Assembly: GCA_028564675.1 (NCBI GenBank)
Contig: JAOVVO010000289.1
Span: forward strand, 30,858-94,857
Length of the DNA: 64,000 nucleotides
Direction: 5' to 3'
Source: Onchocerca lupi
Taxonomy: Eukaryota > Nematoda > Chromadorea > Rhabditida > Onchocercidae
How positions within the stretch are numbered: position 1 is the first letter of the stretch; each line of letters opens with the position of its first letter. This document shows, one piece after another, positions 49,597 through 61,694 of the stretch. The notes below the pieces were generated by a model. That model made no database searches. It was not told the DNA's origin and worked only from the letters and a program-made list of their open reading frames with translations. Made by a program: the position numbers and the translations under genes.

Positions 49597-51109
49597 TGAT
49601 AAAGTGACTGATAAATTATCTGTAAATTATAAATTATATTATTTCTATTCACTTTAGCAAAAAATAATTTCTCATTTCAATCAATTCAAACAACTCAATA
49701 TAATTTATTCAAAAATGAACTTAACTTATGAGTTCATTTTTTTTTTTTATAAATTTCAATTGATATCGTTACCCTCAAGTTTGAATAATATTACTATAAA
49801 TTATCAAATTAATCGCTGGAATCCACTTATACGATTATAACTGGCACATGAATATTAATGATATCATAAGTAATGATGATGCTGCTACGCATTAATTTAC
49901 CTGCGGTTCCTCGATAATTTTTGGAAGACAAATTTATCTGCAATTTTAAATTTTCAAGAGAAGAGTTCAATAATGAATTTATCAATTAAATGACATTAAA
50001 AAAAGTAGAAAGAGTACCATATATCACAGAATAAATTACCTTTTTGAAATGATCCAAGTACTAGTCGTTGGAAATGTTTGAACAATTTTATCGTTGTTCC
50101 CGATAAGCGCATCAATTTCAGAAATGAAATTTGACATATATAATGTACGTGACCTGCAAAGGCCTACATTTAATAAATCGGTATTTTAAAAAAAATCAAT
50201 TTCCATTTGTGTTGGCACATGTGTTGCGTTTATGTATGTCATATAAGAACTTCTGGAATCTCACTTTGCTTCATACGTGAATATACGTGGATACACGCGG
50301 ACATTTAGGACAAACAGTATTTTGAGGAATTCATTTCGTACGTGAAATAAGTCATTTACAAACGTTAGAACACATTTCACATATTTAAAACTATCTAATT
50401 GGTAAAAGATAAGCGGCCGCAACCCGAGTCGTCTTTTCCCACTCGGCTTTTCTGAAATTTTTTTTTTGTTTTGGATCCGATTTGGAACTTATGTTTAAGG
50501 CTGTTCCTGAATTTTATTGATATCATCTGTGGGTCGATTTGGGATAAAATGGAGATTTTATCTCTGTACACTGAGTTGATATGAAATTTAGTTTAACTTC
50601 TAAATTGAATTAATCGTCCCGAATTAATTATTTAAAATTTTCAACTTACAAATTCATAATTTAAATTTAAATCTATTCGCTGCTGATTATTTATGTTATT
50701 CATCATTTTTCTGCATAATTATACGCCGTTTCCGTTACGTTTTCATTAATAAGTTTTTATCGCTTATTTACTTCTATGCATTTATTAGCAATGATCGGAT
50801 AGGAAAAACGAATATATGGGAAGGAGGAAATAACTGAATTGTATAAGAAATATTGCATAAATAGGATTTGCAATTAACTATTTAAGCAATTAATTTGCTT
50901 TTTCAATATTTGATGCAGGAATGATTATACTTCCAGATTATTGCTATGCATTTTTAGATGAATTTTAATCAATCGTTTTTGATATGTTCAGTTATTTAAT
51001 TTAAACTATAATAGATAGGTATGTTTTTACCGTCTTTTTTAATCTTTAGTTTTTATTTTTTTTTTAAATTTCGTTTTTTTTTTCAAACTCAAGTTTTAGA
51101 GTTTTATGA
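49597..51109. promoter_or_regulatory. Divergent intergenic region between ASCC1 and the GPS2-like gene
   Basis: The start codons of the two genes are 1.5 kb apart on opposite strands. The centre (about 50140-50470) has TACGTGAC, CATACGTGAATATACGTGG, ACACGCGG and TACGTGAA motifs and a GC-rich island with GCGGCCGC at about 50413, all rare in this AT-rich window. Candidate 5' exons of ASCC1 end here. A shared promoter is inferred from layout and composition only. Confidence 0.45.
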
Positions 51110-51147
51110 ATGCCTGACAACATAACAACAACAGCAACAACAACAGC

Positions 51148-51196
<49 letters not shown>

Positions 51197-53626
51197 ACAA
51201 CAACAACAACAACACCAGCAACCGTATCAGTAACAGCAGCAATAGCAACTTCACCAATTACTGATAATCGTATCGCAGAATTCTTATCACGAAGACGTGG
51301 TATAGGGAAAACATTACCTGTTGGTTGGAAACCATTATTGCCACCTACAGATGCTGTACGCCGAAAAATACTGGATCAAATTATAACACGACGGAAAGAA
51401 GAGGAAAGAGGTTTCTTATTTTGAATTAAAAAATTCTTAAGAAATCCAAAAGAATTTTAATTTAATCAAGATGTGAAAAACTTTACTTGAATAAAATATG
51501 GTCTAATTTTCTTCTTCATTCGGTCAGTTTTCTATTAATTAATATTTATTTGATTACTAGTTAGACCTGGCCGTGCTTCTCGTGACCCATCCAGGTAGTT
51601 TATGGGGCACGCTTCGCGTGTCCAGCTAATCTATATAAATAAAAATTTCAATGTTCGTTTATTCAGAAATCTTAAACCTCCGAAAGCTCGTAAAACGTGT
51701 CTTATCTATATTAATTCAAAATCTTAGATATCGGAAACTCCTTACCTCTGAAATTTTGACACAACATTGCACTCGAATACACGCATGTTTTTAAATATTT
51801 ATTATTATTTTATCATTATTTGTTATTTTTCATTTTTATTTGTTATTTATTATTATTATCATTATTTATAATTATTTATTATTATTTACTATTATTTATC
51901 ATTATTTGTTACCAATTATTACTACTTATTATTATTTACAAGTGGAAATATTATTATTATTTATTATTACTTATAATTATTATTCATTATTATTATTTTT
52001 CATTATTATTTATTATTGTTAAGTATTATTTATTATTATTTGCTATTATTCATTATTATTTATTGTTATTTATCATTATTCAGTTACCAGTTATTAATTA
52101 TCAATCATTAATTATTATCAGAGAAATGGGTAAGAGAAGGAGAATAGGAGAAAAAGGAAAGGCGAAGTTAATTAGACCCCGTACCCTCATTTACTTTTAA
52201 TTGTCATGCACGTGACACGTGAAAAAAAGTATGTTTATATGAGAGCATGCGCCTATTTCGAATGCAAGGTTGTTTCAAAATTTGAAAAGAATTGTTCACT
52301 TGCTGAGATCATTGAGAAGTAAAAGGTAGCATTTACATTTTTATTTATATAGATTTTGTTTATTCATCCCACACCAACGATAAATAATCAGAACTGATAA
52401 GGCAATATCTTATGATAAATAGTCTTTTTTTGTACTTGATGAGTGTTTTTTAATTTTCATTTTTAACCCGTGATTACTTCTATTTTCATCATTTCTAGCC
52501 TAAAACTATGATTCCTTACTCCTGTAAATGTGTGATGTTTAATTATCTAAAATTGTTTCAGATCGTGCAGAGCGTGCAGCACGTGCTGAAGAACGTAAAA
52601 ACGAGGAAGAAAAAAATGCTTGGTACAAAGAAGAAATAAGCGAATGTGAAAAAAAAGTAAACTAGTTGATTTCATATTTTCCAATGTCAAGCGGATAAAA
52701 AAACCGTTACTTCTCACTTTTTTTTAATAGTACCTACTTATCATTTTAGTAGAAAATAACACGAATTGAAATGCTATGCTCTACTTTCAGTAGAAAATAA
52801 CATGAGTTGAAATGCTATGTTCTACATAGTATTTGAATATATTACGAAATACATCAGGAAATACAATCAGAAAAAATTTTTTTCTCTTTACAAAAGCTGG
52901 CTAGAGCAATTAACAGAACATTTGGTAATAAAAATTGAAGCATATGTAAATGAAGTTATCGATTCCTGTTATGAATTTCAGATTCAGTATCTGAATGCGA
53001 GAAGAATTGAATTAGATGAAGCAAAAAGTAAATTATTCGCGGAGCTCAAGGAAGTGGTAGCAAAGTCAAAGGATCGAACTCAAAATCAAGCTGCTTTTTA
53101 TAGTCAGTTAATTCAACCGCAGACTCGGAATAAGGTTTGAAAGAAGTAATCGGTTTTTTCAATGGTAGTAGTATCAATGTGATGTTTTCTTTTCAAGTTT
53201 TTAGATCCAGCATATAAATGCGACAAAAATCGAATTAGAAAATTTTCTTTTTCGAGATTATAGAGCTCCAGGAAGTATGAATTCATTAAATTTTACTACA
53301 AGAGCATTTTAATCATCACGGATCGAAGGTACCAGAAATAATTCGAAAACCGTGTTATCACAGAAATATTCATATTTTATCACTTTCCGGATTCTTCAGG
53401 ATAGAAATACAGATGTAGGATCAGTTTCGATAAGACAGTTTCATGTTGATGGACTGCAGAATTCTGGTGCTGTAGTGACGACGAGTGTATATCCCAATTT
53501 ACAGGTGAGCAGCTTAAAGTAGTATCATGGCTTCGTAGTACTTTTTTTTCTCATAATTAAAAAATAAATAGATATTAGAGTATGGTAGTTCTTCTTCGAT
53601 TTCAGATGAGTCGGATGCTTCAATGA
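51110..53626 (+). CDS. Poly-Thr and coiled-coil protein, possibly GPS2-like
   Basis: Exons 51110-51410, 52562-52656, 52982-53134, 53205-53274, 53329-53504 and 53606-53626 join in phase to 271 aa. After MPDNI comes an Ala/Thr then poly-Thr tract (about residues 6-35), encoded by an ACA repeat. Then come LSRRRGIGKTLPVGWKPLL, a basic RRKILDQIITRRKEEER helix and an Arg/Glu-rich coiled coil (AERAARAEERKNEEEKNAWY, EEISECEKKIQYLNARRIEL, DEAKSKLFAELKEVVAKSKD). The tail is low in features and ends NLQMSRMLQ. The helix-plus-coiled-coil order resembles the N-terminal region of GPS2, a subunit of the NCoR/SMRT-HDAC3 corepressor, but similarity is only by eye. Exons 1-3 are well supported. Exon 4 and the 54-bp intron before exon 5 are less certain, and skipping exon 4 in favour of an acceptor at 53399 also keeps frame. 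A TTTTAG acceptor lies 10 nt upstream of the ATG. Confidence 0.55.
51119..51214 (+). repeat. (ACA)n coding microsatellite
   Basis: About 30 ACA/ACG/GCA triplets, mostly pure ACA, inside the first exon. It encodes poly-threonine and is expected to vary in length between individuals. Confidence 0.85.
51629..52354. mobile_element. MITE-like element with terminal inverted repeats in intron 1 of the GPS2-like gene
   Basis: The left end AATCTATATAAATAAAAAT and the right end ATTTTTATTTATATAGATT are perfect inverted copies. Further in, GAAATTTTGACACAACATTG with CACTCGAA (about 51747) pairs with TTCGAATGCAAGGTTG and TTTCAAAATTTG (about 52257). The middle is an ATT-rich tract. No transposase frame is present, so it is nonautonomous. 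A related short copy lies at 18035-18195. The sequence just left (51561-51628: GGCCGTGCTTCTCGTGACCC, GGCACGCTTCGCGTGTCC) is GC-rich and may belong to the element. Superfamily not determined. Confidence 0.6.
51800..52090 (+). repeat. TTATTATTA/TTATCATTA simple repeat
   Basis: Imperfect ATT-triplet repeat with interspersed CATT, inside the inverted-repeat element. It produces long Tyr/Leu/Ile frames that are not genes. Confidence 0.8.
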
Positions 53627-56217
53627 CTTCAGTGATTGGAAAATCACGAAAAAGCCAGGAATAATCAATAGATTACAAATTGATGAAGAGGAAAATATGA
53701 AAATTTTTTCTTTGTAAAAAGTTATGGAAACCTTTTTTTCGAGAAATACTCTGAGAAAATTATTGGAACATTTCCCTTATTTTGGCTTTGAGTACTATAG
53801 TTCTGAAGCTTAGGTTGGGATTTTAGAAAAATTCGAAGCAAGAAACCGAGAATTCTGATATTGGTTTGAACAGTGGCAAATTATATTTTACTTTTCATCT
53901 GTTGTCTTAAATTAGATTTCTGTTCATATTTCCTTTAATTTTGTTATGAAATTTGAGTTGTTTAATCTTCAAAAAATGCATGTATTTTGTTCCACAAGAA
54001 TGGAAACCAAATAAATTGTTGCTTTTTGAAATCGAAATTGATATGCGTGAAAAATATAGACTTACCATAATACTAAGCCAAAAGAAAGCTGATTTCTAAA
54101 TCCTTTTAAAATGATCTTCTAAATTTTCAATGAATTTCAAATTTGCTGGATTTTTTAAACTTTTTGAAATCTTTTTCAAGAACCTTGATAATATCGCTGA
54201 CATCTCATATAGTATTAATGTTAAGCAATTTTCAACTGATACCAACTTACTCCAGTATCTTATTATCACGTTTAACGTGGCTGAACAGTAAACTGGAATT
54301 TGCGATCAGCTGATATATACCCATAATTTGCTCGGGCAATTGATAAATTTATCGTTATCCTTTTGATAATTGATGAAAAAAATTTATCTCTTCGGTAAAC
54401 TTGTCGTTAAAAAAAAATGCATGATGAATAATGAGATTAGTAAGGATTCAATGATCATAGACTTTTTTTTTATTCTTTTGAAATTAATTAAAATGAATGA
54501 TATTCCATAAAGCATATGTAATTTACTGAATGTCTAAATTCCAATTTTAACTTGAAATTCATTCTTCCATTCTTAAATTCTTGACCCGCAATTCGTTTCG
54601 TCCAAATTTCGATAATAAATACTGTTGATTTGTTCCTTTTACGAAGCAAAATTCTAATGTAACAGAGGTAGAATAAATTAAAATAATACTTAGTATAATC
54701 ATTATAGTAGAGAATTATATCTGGGACACTGAAATTGTTGATTAAATAATTTTTTTATTCATTTGTCATTTTATTAATATACAAAAATTTAAGTATCGGA
54801 TGTATCACTAAAATTCTCGTCCGTATTCTTACCCTTATTCATTTCATGATAGGTACCACATTTAAATAAGAACTGGAAGGAAATTCAAAAGGCTTCAGTT
54901 AAAACGAATTGCGATTCTCTGATTAATATTAGTTTATGATGTTCTGCTTAAGGCTTTATGGAAAATTTTAAAAATTCGAGTAATTCAGAAAACTGCAAAA
55001 TATTCCTGTGCATACAGTACTCTCTTCCATATTCTTTTAATGATAGATAATACAGACTACTGAAAATAAGCGAAGAGAGGCGGAATTTAGAAGATTTGAA
55101 AGAGATCAAAGAATTTTCAAAATTTTCAGTTTTCTATTATTTATCAATTTATATTGTATTAAAGGTTTTAGAAGATTTAAAAAATTAAAGATCTGATAAA
55201 ATTACGCAATATTTCGATAAAAATTAAAAGCTTGATAAAATTAAGAAAATATGAATCTCATTAGGAATCAAATCTTTTATCGAAATATTTTTAGTCTTTA
55301 AATTACGGCAGTAATGTTAAATATCATAGATATAATCTGTGGATATTATATAATAACATTAATATAGATTTAAGAATTAAATGATATTGAAAAAATCATG
55401 CGAATTAATGTATTTAAAATGGAAGAGCCAGTAAATTTGTATTTTAATTTAAGGACATTCATTCATATACTGATTTTTATTGATCCGTTTTTATTTTATT
55501 AATTCAAAGATCAGAAGAGAATCATAAGGCTAAAAAAAGTAAGAATAAAAGACACACATAATTTAGTTATTCTGCATACTAAATGAAGAAAAATTTTGCC
55601 TACATCAATATATTTTATATTTTATTTTTCATTTTTCAGGTTTTTTCTTGAATTTATTTTAAATTTTATTTCGAATTCAAAAGGTTTGAAAATATGGAGA
55701 ACTTTTTCATATTTGTTTTTTAAATAATAATTTTCATTAAACTTATATTTTAATTTTTTTAAAATGATATTTCTCTTAATTTTTCGAAATTTTCAAATTT
55801 AATTCCTTTTCATTTTTTTTTAAAATGAATTTTAGAATTTTAGAAATTAATAAATCAAAGATAGTGTACTTGACATTTTTTTTTTCTGAATACAAATCAG
55901 TATTCAAGTTCTACGTTTCAAGATATCTCTGATAATTAGCAGACTTGTTGCGATGATTAGGCTGTTTTTTCTACAAATGCCTTAAATTATTTCCAAGCGA
56001 TAGATGTTATGCGATGCTTATTTGTTTTGCCATTTTTGAAATTTTAATGAGTAAGCAAGACACATTGAGAGTTATAATGGCTTCTTTATCATTATTTAGA
56101 ATGCCTGTCCCGTTGACGACATCCACATATTTCTCTTTCTTTTCTTTTGCGGGGCTATGATTTTCTATATGAAATCCAACCAATTTCCGTTGACTTTTTC
56201 GAGACTGCTAATGTACA
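53627..56217. other. Intergenic, no gene seen
   Basis: AT-rich, short frames only, no recognised protein or RNA. A possible AATAAA for the GPS2-like gene lies at 54010-54015. Confidence 0.5.
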
Positions 56218-57018
56218 ATTCGAGAAGACTGGTTTTTTTGTTTGATTATCCTTCTCTTGACCTTATATTGTTGATGCAATTCATACTTTGGTAATTGTTG
56301 ATCCAGAGGTGAGTTCAATCCCAACTTCTTCCTTAGCGGTTCAACATTTATGATCAAGCTCGCGATATTGTCCCGGCTCGTGGCACCAAAAAATCTAATC
56401 CTTCACAACGGATTTTGTCAATTGCGGGTTCGTAGTTTTCCACGAGGATATTGAGAAGCTGGAGACTATTTTGGAAACTGTCCATCGTCTCGTCCATAAT
56501 TTCCTCCACGCTTGGTTTGTTACATGAAATAAAAAACGTTGGAAAAGAAAAACTGATACGGGACAATACTGAGAACTGATCCTAGAATTTTCCAAAGGAC
56601 TGCTATAGTATTAATGAGCCAAGCTAGATTGTTCGAACTACATACCAAATTGATGAATGGATGGAGTAAGCTGAATGGTTTGCCACACAATCTTATTTAA
56701 GAGATCAATGAGTAGTAAAGTTCGAAACTCAGGCTCTATGCAGTCAGACAATAAAGGATTTAACAATTCTCATCTCATGCCCTGGGCAATACAAGGAAAA
56801 TAGATAATCCATAACCTGTTGGGTAACTTTATTACAATAAACAATTAAAAATAAACATACTAGAGGACTATTTCGGCTTGTGATAGTTTACAATTCGAGC
56901 TAACAGCTTTGCGTTTCGCTGTCGTATATCTCGTCTTGGTCGGATGAGTTACCGATTGTGGTCTAGCATGCTGCTTAAATTTTCCTTTCCGGGTAGTTCG
57001 TTTTTTCTTCTTGCCCAT
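56218..57018 (-). pseudogene. Gene fragment, possibly HEATR3/Syo1-like
   Basis: A start-like exon 56860-57018, preceded by TTTCTGCAG, encodes a Lys/Arg-rich N-terminus (MGKKKKRTTRKGKFKQHAR). It runs into a stop at its only good donor. Downstream, 56646-56768 (SDCIEPEFRTLLLIDLLNKI) splices in phase to 56568 onward (KPSVEEIMDETMDSFQNSLQ, LLNILVENYEPAIDKI, RCEGLDFL). This helical-repeat-like protein then ends at a stop at 56354. A one-base shift in a T6 run near 56386 opens a second frame (TSRDNIASLIINVEPLRKKL) running to 56218. A basic MGK start plus HEAT-like helices suggests HEATR3/Syo1, the RPL5 import chaperone, but the match is weak. The broken frame could be decay, a sequencing error in the T run, or my wrong splicing. 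Confidence 0.3.
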
Positions 57019-57529
57019 AATTTACTCGTCTTGCAACGAATGAAAACCTGCAGAAAGAAAAACTTAGAAGAGTTCTTCAAGTTTACGATATTCATACGCA
57101 CTTTGTTGAATGCTAATCCAAAAAATTTTGAAACCTCTCAGTTTATTCAAATTCCTAAGCCTAAATTTCCGCAAATTTTCAATAAGAGGGTTTTTGCCAT
57201 AGACTTTTTTTACACTTATATGAGTCATTTCAGTTAGCTTCATACATTTATTCAAGGTCGTCATGAAAGATACCTTAAGGATACACGAAAACAGGCATAC
57301 CTACCTCCCTTTCTAAATTATATCTGATTATTTCAGAAACTTAAATTCCCATGGCACCAATGTAAGCATGAAGTGACAAATTATGCTGCAATTATTATAA
57401 CAGAAATTCTGAAAACAAAACTCCCAACTGTCATAGCAATACAGTACCTTCTGAAGCAGAATAGTATCTAATATATACAAAAGTTCCTCAATTCATTCAA
57501 TATTGTGTCAACCACTTACTCAATATTTT

Positions 57530-58745
57530 AATGAAAAATGCAGCAAAACTAAGAAATCTACAAATTTTAGATGAAATTCCATCAAAATTATCTATAAATG
57601 GAAGAAACATCGAGAAATGAAGCAAAATTTCACTGCGGAACCCTTCGCGCTAACAGATATTTGCACAAAAAAAAGACACCTCAGAAAGTAAATGCCCCAC
57701 CAACTAGCTAACAGCATTCAATTTTAGATCACTAACTGGCAGAGTCTGGACATACTGTCAGTCATTCATGCAAATTTGCACGTAGGGAGTCGATAAAATC
57801 ATATTTTGATATGTAAATATCGCGCAGTCCAAAGCGTTGTGAATTTGAAATCCCAGGCTCAGCATGCTGTGACGCTGTATCGAGAAGTGATGAGTATTAA
57901 ATTTTGATAGAAGATTGTCAAAGATACATTAAGAGCTTTGCATGTAGCCTCACTGACAAAATCCATAGGACTTTGAGCAACTTTAAATCACTAGCAATTT
58001 ATCGACTACCTACGTGCAAATTTACAGGAATGGCTAAAAGTATGTCATGCACATGCAAATTTGCATGCAAGTAATCGATAAATTCACATTTGTTAGAGAT
58101 TATATAGATGAGTTCAAATAATTCCATTTTTCATATTTTTACCGACCATTTCTTCAATATTTGGACAAAAAGTATAGCAAAACCAAGAAATCTGCAAGGA
58201 TGTAATTCCATCAAATTTCTCTGTAGGTGAAGGAAATCCCAAGAATTTGGATTAAAATCCCACCGCATTATCCATCAAATTAGCAGATATTCATATAAGA
58301 AAAAAAAAAAAAAAGGAACGCTTCAAAAAGTGAACGCTCTACTGATTAAGAGAATTCGCAGGATTTTGAGCAATTTTAGATTATGACAGAAAATTCGTCG
58401 ATTCTACGTGCAAATTTGCAGGAATGGCTAACATATGTCATGCATATGCAAATTCGCACTTAAGTATCGAGGAATTCAAATTATTAAAGATTGTATGGAT
58501 GAGTATCGCGCAGTGCCGAAGCATTTTGAATTTGTCTTTAATACATTTTCGATGGGGATTTTTCGAGTTTTCCAGAAGTGCCTGGCTCAGCACACTGCCA
58601 CACTACTGCATGCACGAGCATTGTTTTCATCTATGCCGCCCTAAAGCTCCCATCCAGGATTGCTTACTAAATTTTGGATTATTTGTTGTACATCCACTCT
58701 CCCACAAATGTTTTTGGATTGGATAGAATTTCACATCGTCATAAA
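57530..58745. repeat. Diverged tandem duplication, about 600 bp unit
   Basis: Two long copies (about 57535-57880 and 58140-58610) share in order AGCAAAACYAAGAAATCTRC, ATTCCATCAAA, CAGATATTYRYAYAAAAA, a TCAGAAAGTRAAYGC-like block, ATCGCGCAGTSC with AAGC, and SCTGGCTCAGCAYRCTG. A palindromic block ACGTGCAAATTT...TGCAAATTTGCA occurs three times (about 57770, 58015 and 58408). The 100-aa plus frame at 58424 has no counterpart in the other copy and is not taken as a gene. Confidence 0.6.
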
Positions 58746-61694
58746 TTTGCATAGTTTAAAGCGATCAAAAATGAGGGAAACGTTTTATGGCAAAGAATAG
58801 GCATTGGTATGTTTAAATTTCAGTAATATGAACTGAAGGCAGTGAGATGATTTCAAGAATCTGAATCTTCTTCCTGAACTGAATTGAACTTTTTTTTTCT
58901 CCTATTCTTATTCTTCATCAACCACAACATTCTTTCACTGAATCAGAAGTTCTTCTCTTCTTGTTTCCGAAGAAAAGTTGTAATGCATGAATCTATTTAT
59001 CAGTTGAAAAGACTAATTTACATTTTATTGCATTATTTATAGTTTTATAGGGTGATTATTTATGTTTTATAGGGTGATTATTTATCGTAAACGATAATTA
59101 TGGTAGTGGAGTTAATTCTTTGCATTTTAAAATTGTTATATAAAATGAAAAAATGCAAAAAATCAAAGAAAAAAATGACAATATTTTTTTCCGATAAAGA
59201 TTCTTTCGAAAGGATATTCTGAATCTTATAATTTCCGTTTACTGCCTTTTATTATCACAGTTAACATATCATAATCATACGCCAGTCATAGCATCGGAAT
59301 TCTCGAATGCCAGCTATTAAAAATGATTTCTTTAATCTAATTTAAAACCCTGTGTAAGATGATATTGATGAAAAAAGCTAGGAGATTCTGTAGAATTCAT
59401 ATCTGGATGTTCATGTACAATCTTATGCAGTACAGCAATTCTGAGACAGCAAATTAAATAATGGGTTGCGATTTTAGGAACTTCAAAAACATGCTTTCAT
59501 TATTTATTCTATAAATTTTAATCCTTCAACATAAATTGTCATTTTAGAACACTGTCTATAAAAAAAACATTTTGGACTTATTGCCAAATTATAACAAAAA
59601 TGCCGATTAGAATGCTAACTTTAATGAACAATTTTGATCAAAAATTTAGCAGTGTTTAGTGCACAGGACCGCCATCAGTATTATCATTTAGTAATTCCTT
59701 ATTCTGATATAATCCTCTTTAGAAATTAAAATATCATTTCCGATTCAACTATTACTAATCAAAAATTCTGAATTTTTTGATGGGCTAAGAATTTATAGCT
59801 TTTCCATCAAATATACTTATTTTTTGATACGTTGGATTTCTAAATCCCGAATCACTTCGTTGCGCTTTTCCCTCGAAAAAAAAAAAAAAAAAAAAAGAAA
59901 AAAATCTTTTCAGAGCTAGTTCAAACTGCTTCATAGCATTTTTAAATGATGATTTTAAGAGATTAGTTTATCATTTGTATGCACTGCCGACTTTTTTCGA
60001 AGGTGTTAATTTTATTCTAACCTTTCCAAAGTTTAAGTAGGCCAAATATTAGTAAGTTAGGCCGCAATTCTCCAATTTCAGCATGTATGATAAATTAATA
60101 GATATAATAGTATCAACCAAGGACAGAATGAATACAAAACAAATCTATTGAACACGAAGATTTCTCAAAAGCCTAAGTTGATCGTGCCTAAAAGCAATCA
60201 TAAAAAGATGATCAGGGTAGAACATCAAAGAAAAAAAGGAGCAAACAAAAATCTAACGACCAAGATATCTATGCCATTAGAATACAAACAAATAATTTAC
60301 GCATGAAGTTGATAATGATGATCAAATTGTGACAGTCTAGTGACATGAATATTCTTCGATGACGATCTGACAATCTATGAAGAATAGAGCATAATAGGTC
60401 ATGTTAAGTAAAGTGCATGCTAGGTCTTTGTTCGTATGCCTACTGCATTGCAAGCAATTCAAGCCTAATGGCGAACTTTTTATTATGCTTGAGCATATCG
60501 AAAACTTCCTATATTTTCCTAATAAAATTTGTGACTGAAAATCAAAAAATAATGTAGAAATAGAGAATCGCAATTGGGTATATGAAGTGTGAAATCGTAG
60601 AACTGCGAAGCAAGTAAACAATGAAAACGAGCCAATAGCTGGTATCCCCTCGAAGTAAAGTTAATGAATCAGTGAAGTATTAAGATCGATTTTATTTTAA
60701 AGGATGAAACTGCTTAACATTTTAGACACAGCATTAATTGAAATTGAGATCATCATTATTCTTCAAGCTCAAATTCTAGACTTTATATACTACAAATTGA
60801 AACAAAAACAACATATAAAGACAAAGCATCAAAAGAGCATGTTGACTTGTGTTGAACACCATTACTTGATAAAAACATAGAATATTATCAACTGTATATA
60901 AACAAATTGTATGATTGATCAACTGAAATTTATAATTATGACAAGTAAGCAGTGCTCTTCATACCAATTTTAATCGACATAACAAATGCTTTAAAAAAAT
61001 TTCTATTAAAAGAAAATATCTTCAAAAACTACCGTCATCGATCCTACACACCGTCCTTTTTGCGAAAAATGTAATGCTGAGTAGTTGCCGTATACAAAAT
61101 CAGACTCCATTTCTTACAAAATGGATAGAAATAACATTAAAAAATTCAAAACATCCAATTATTACATTATCAAAATAAAGCCGAAGAAAATAAAGACAAC
61201 AAAATGAATCAAAAAGAAAGAAGAAAAAAATAGTTCGATAAAGATTTATGTTTGACAACAACTTAACGTATAAAATATGGCAAATTCTTTACCATTTCGT
61301 TAGAGAGCAACTTGAAAATATAGAGAACATAATACTGAATGCATTATGCTACCTTCTTTCCGTACCACCAAAACCTGAAAAACGCAGTTTAAACAATATT
61401 GAAAAAAATGAAAAAATGAATAAAAGTACCAAATTTTATTTGGAACTGATAAACTGTTCAATAACACTAATAGATGTTTAATATTGATATTCATATCAGC
61501 AGATTATATCTTCTCTATTGGCTGCATTATAAAAAAAAAAAAAAAAAAAAACTTCGATATATCAGAATATTTATCATATTATTTAAAAAAAAAAAAAAGA
61601 AAAAAAAATAAAATCAAGTTTTATGCAGAAGTGTGCAGTTATCAGCAAAGATATTTACAGACAATGCAAATATTTCAACGTAAAAAAAATTTAA
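58746..61694. other. Intergenic, no gene seen
   Basis: AT-rich. A 23-bp direct repeat (TTTTATAGGGTGATTATTTA) occurs twice near 59042-59090. Several A runs occur at 59878-59896 and 61529-61610. The 77-aa frame at 61248 lacks splice or family support. Confidence 0.5.

Noticed and set aside
49917..50150. Upstream coding exons for ASCC1 (a frame starting MSNFISEIDALIG)
   Set aside because: The frame does not join in phase to the next exon without a stop, and the family N-terminus starts at 49596. Kept only as possible 5' UTR exons.
51820..52200. 126-aa Tyr/Leu/Ile-rich ORF
   Set aside because: Translation of the ATT simple repeat inside the inverted-repeat element.
58424..58726. 100-aa ORF with several Cys and His
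   Set aside because: Sits in a diverged tandem repeat whose other copy does not keep the frame; no acceptor or homolog.
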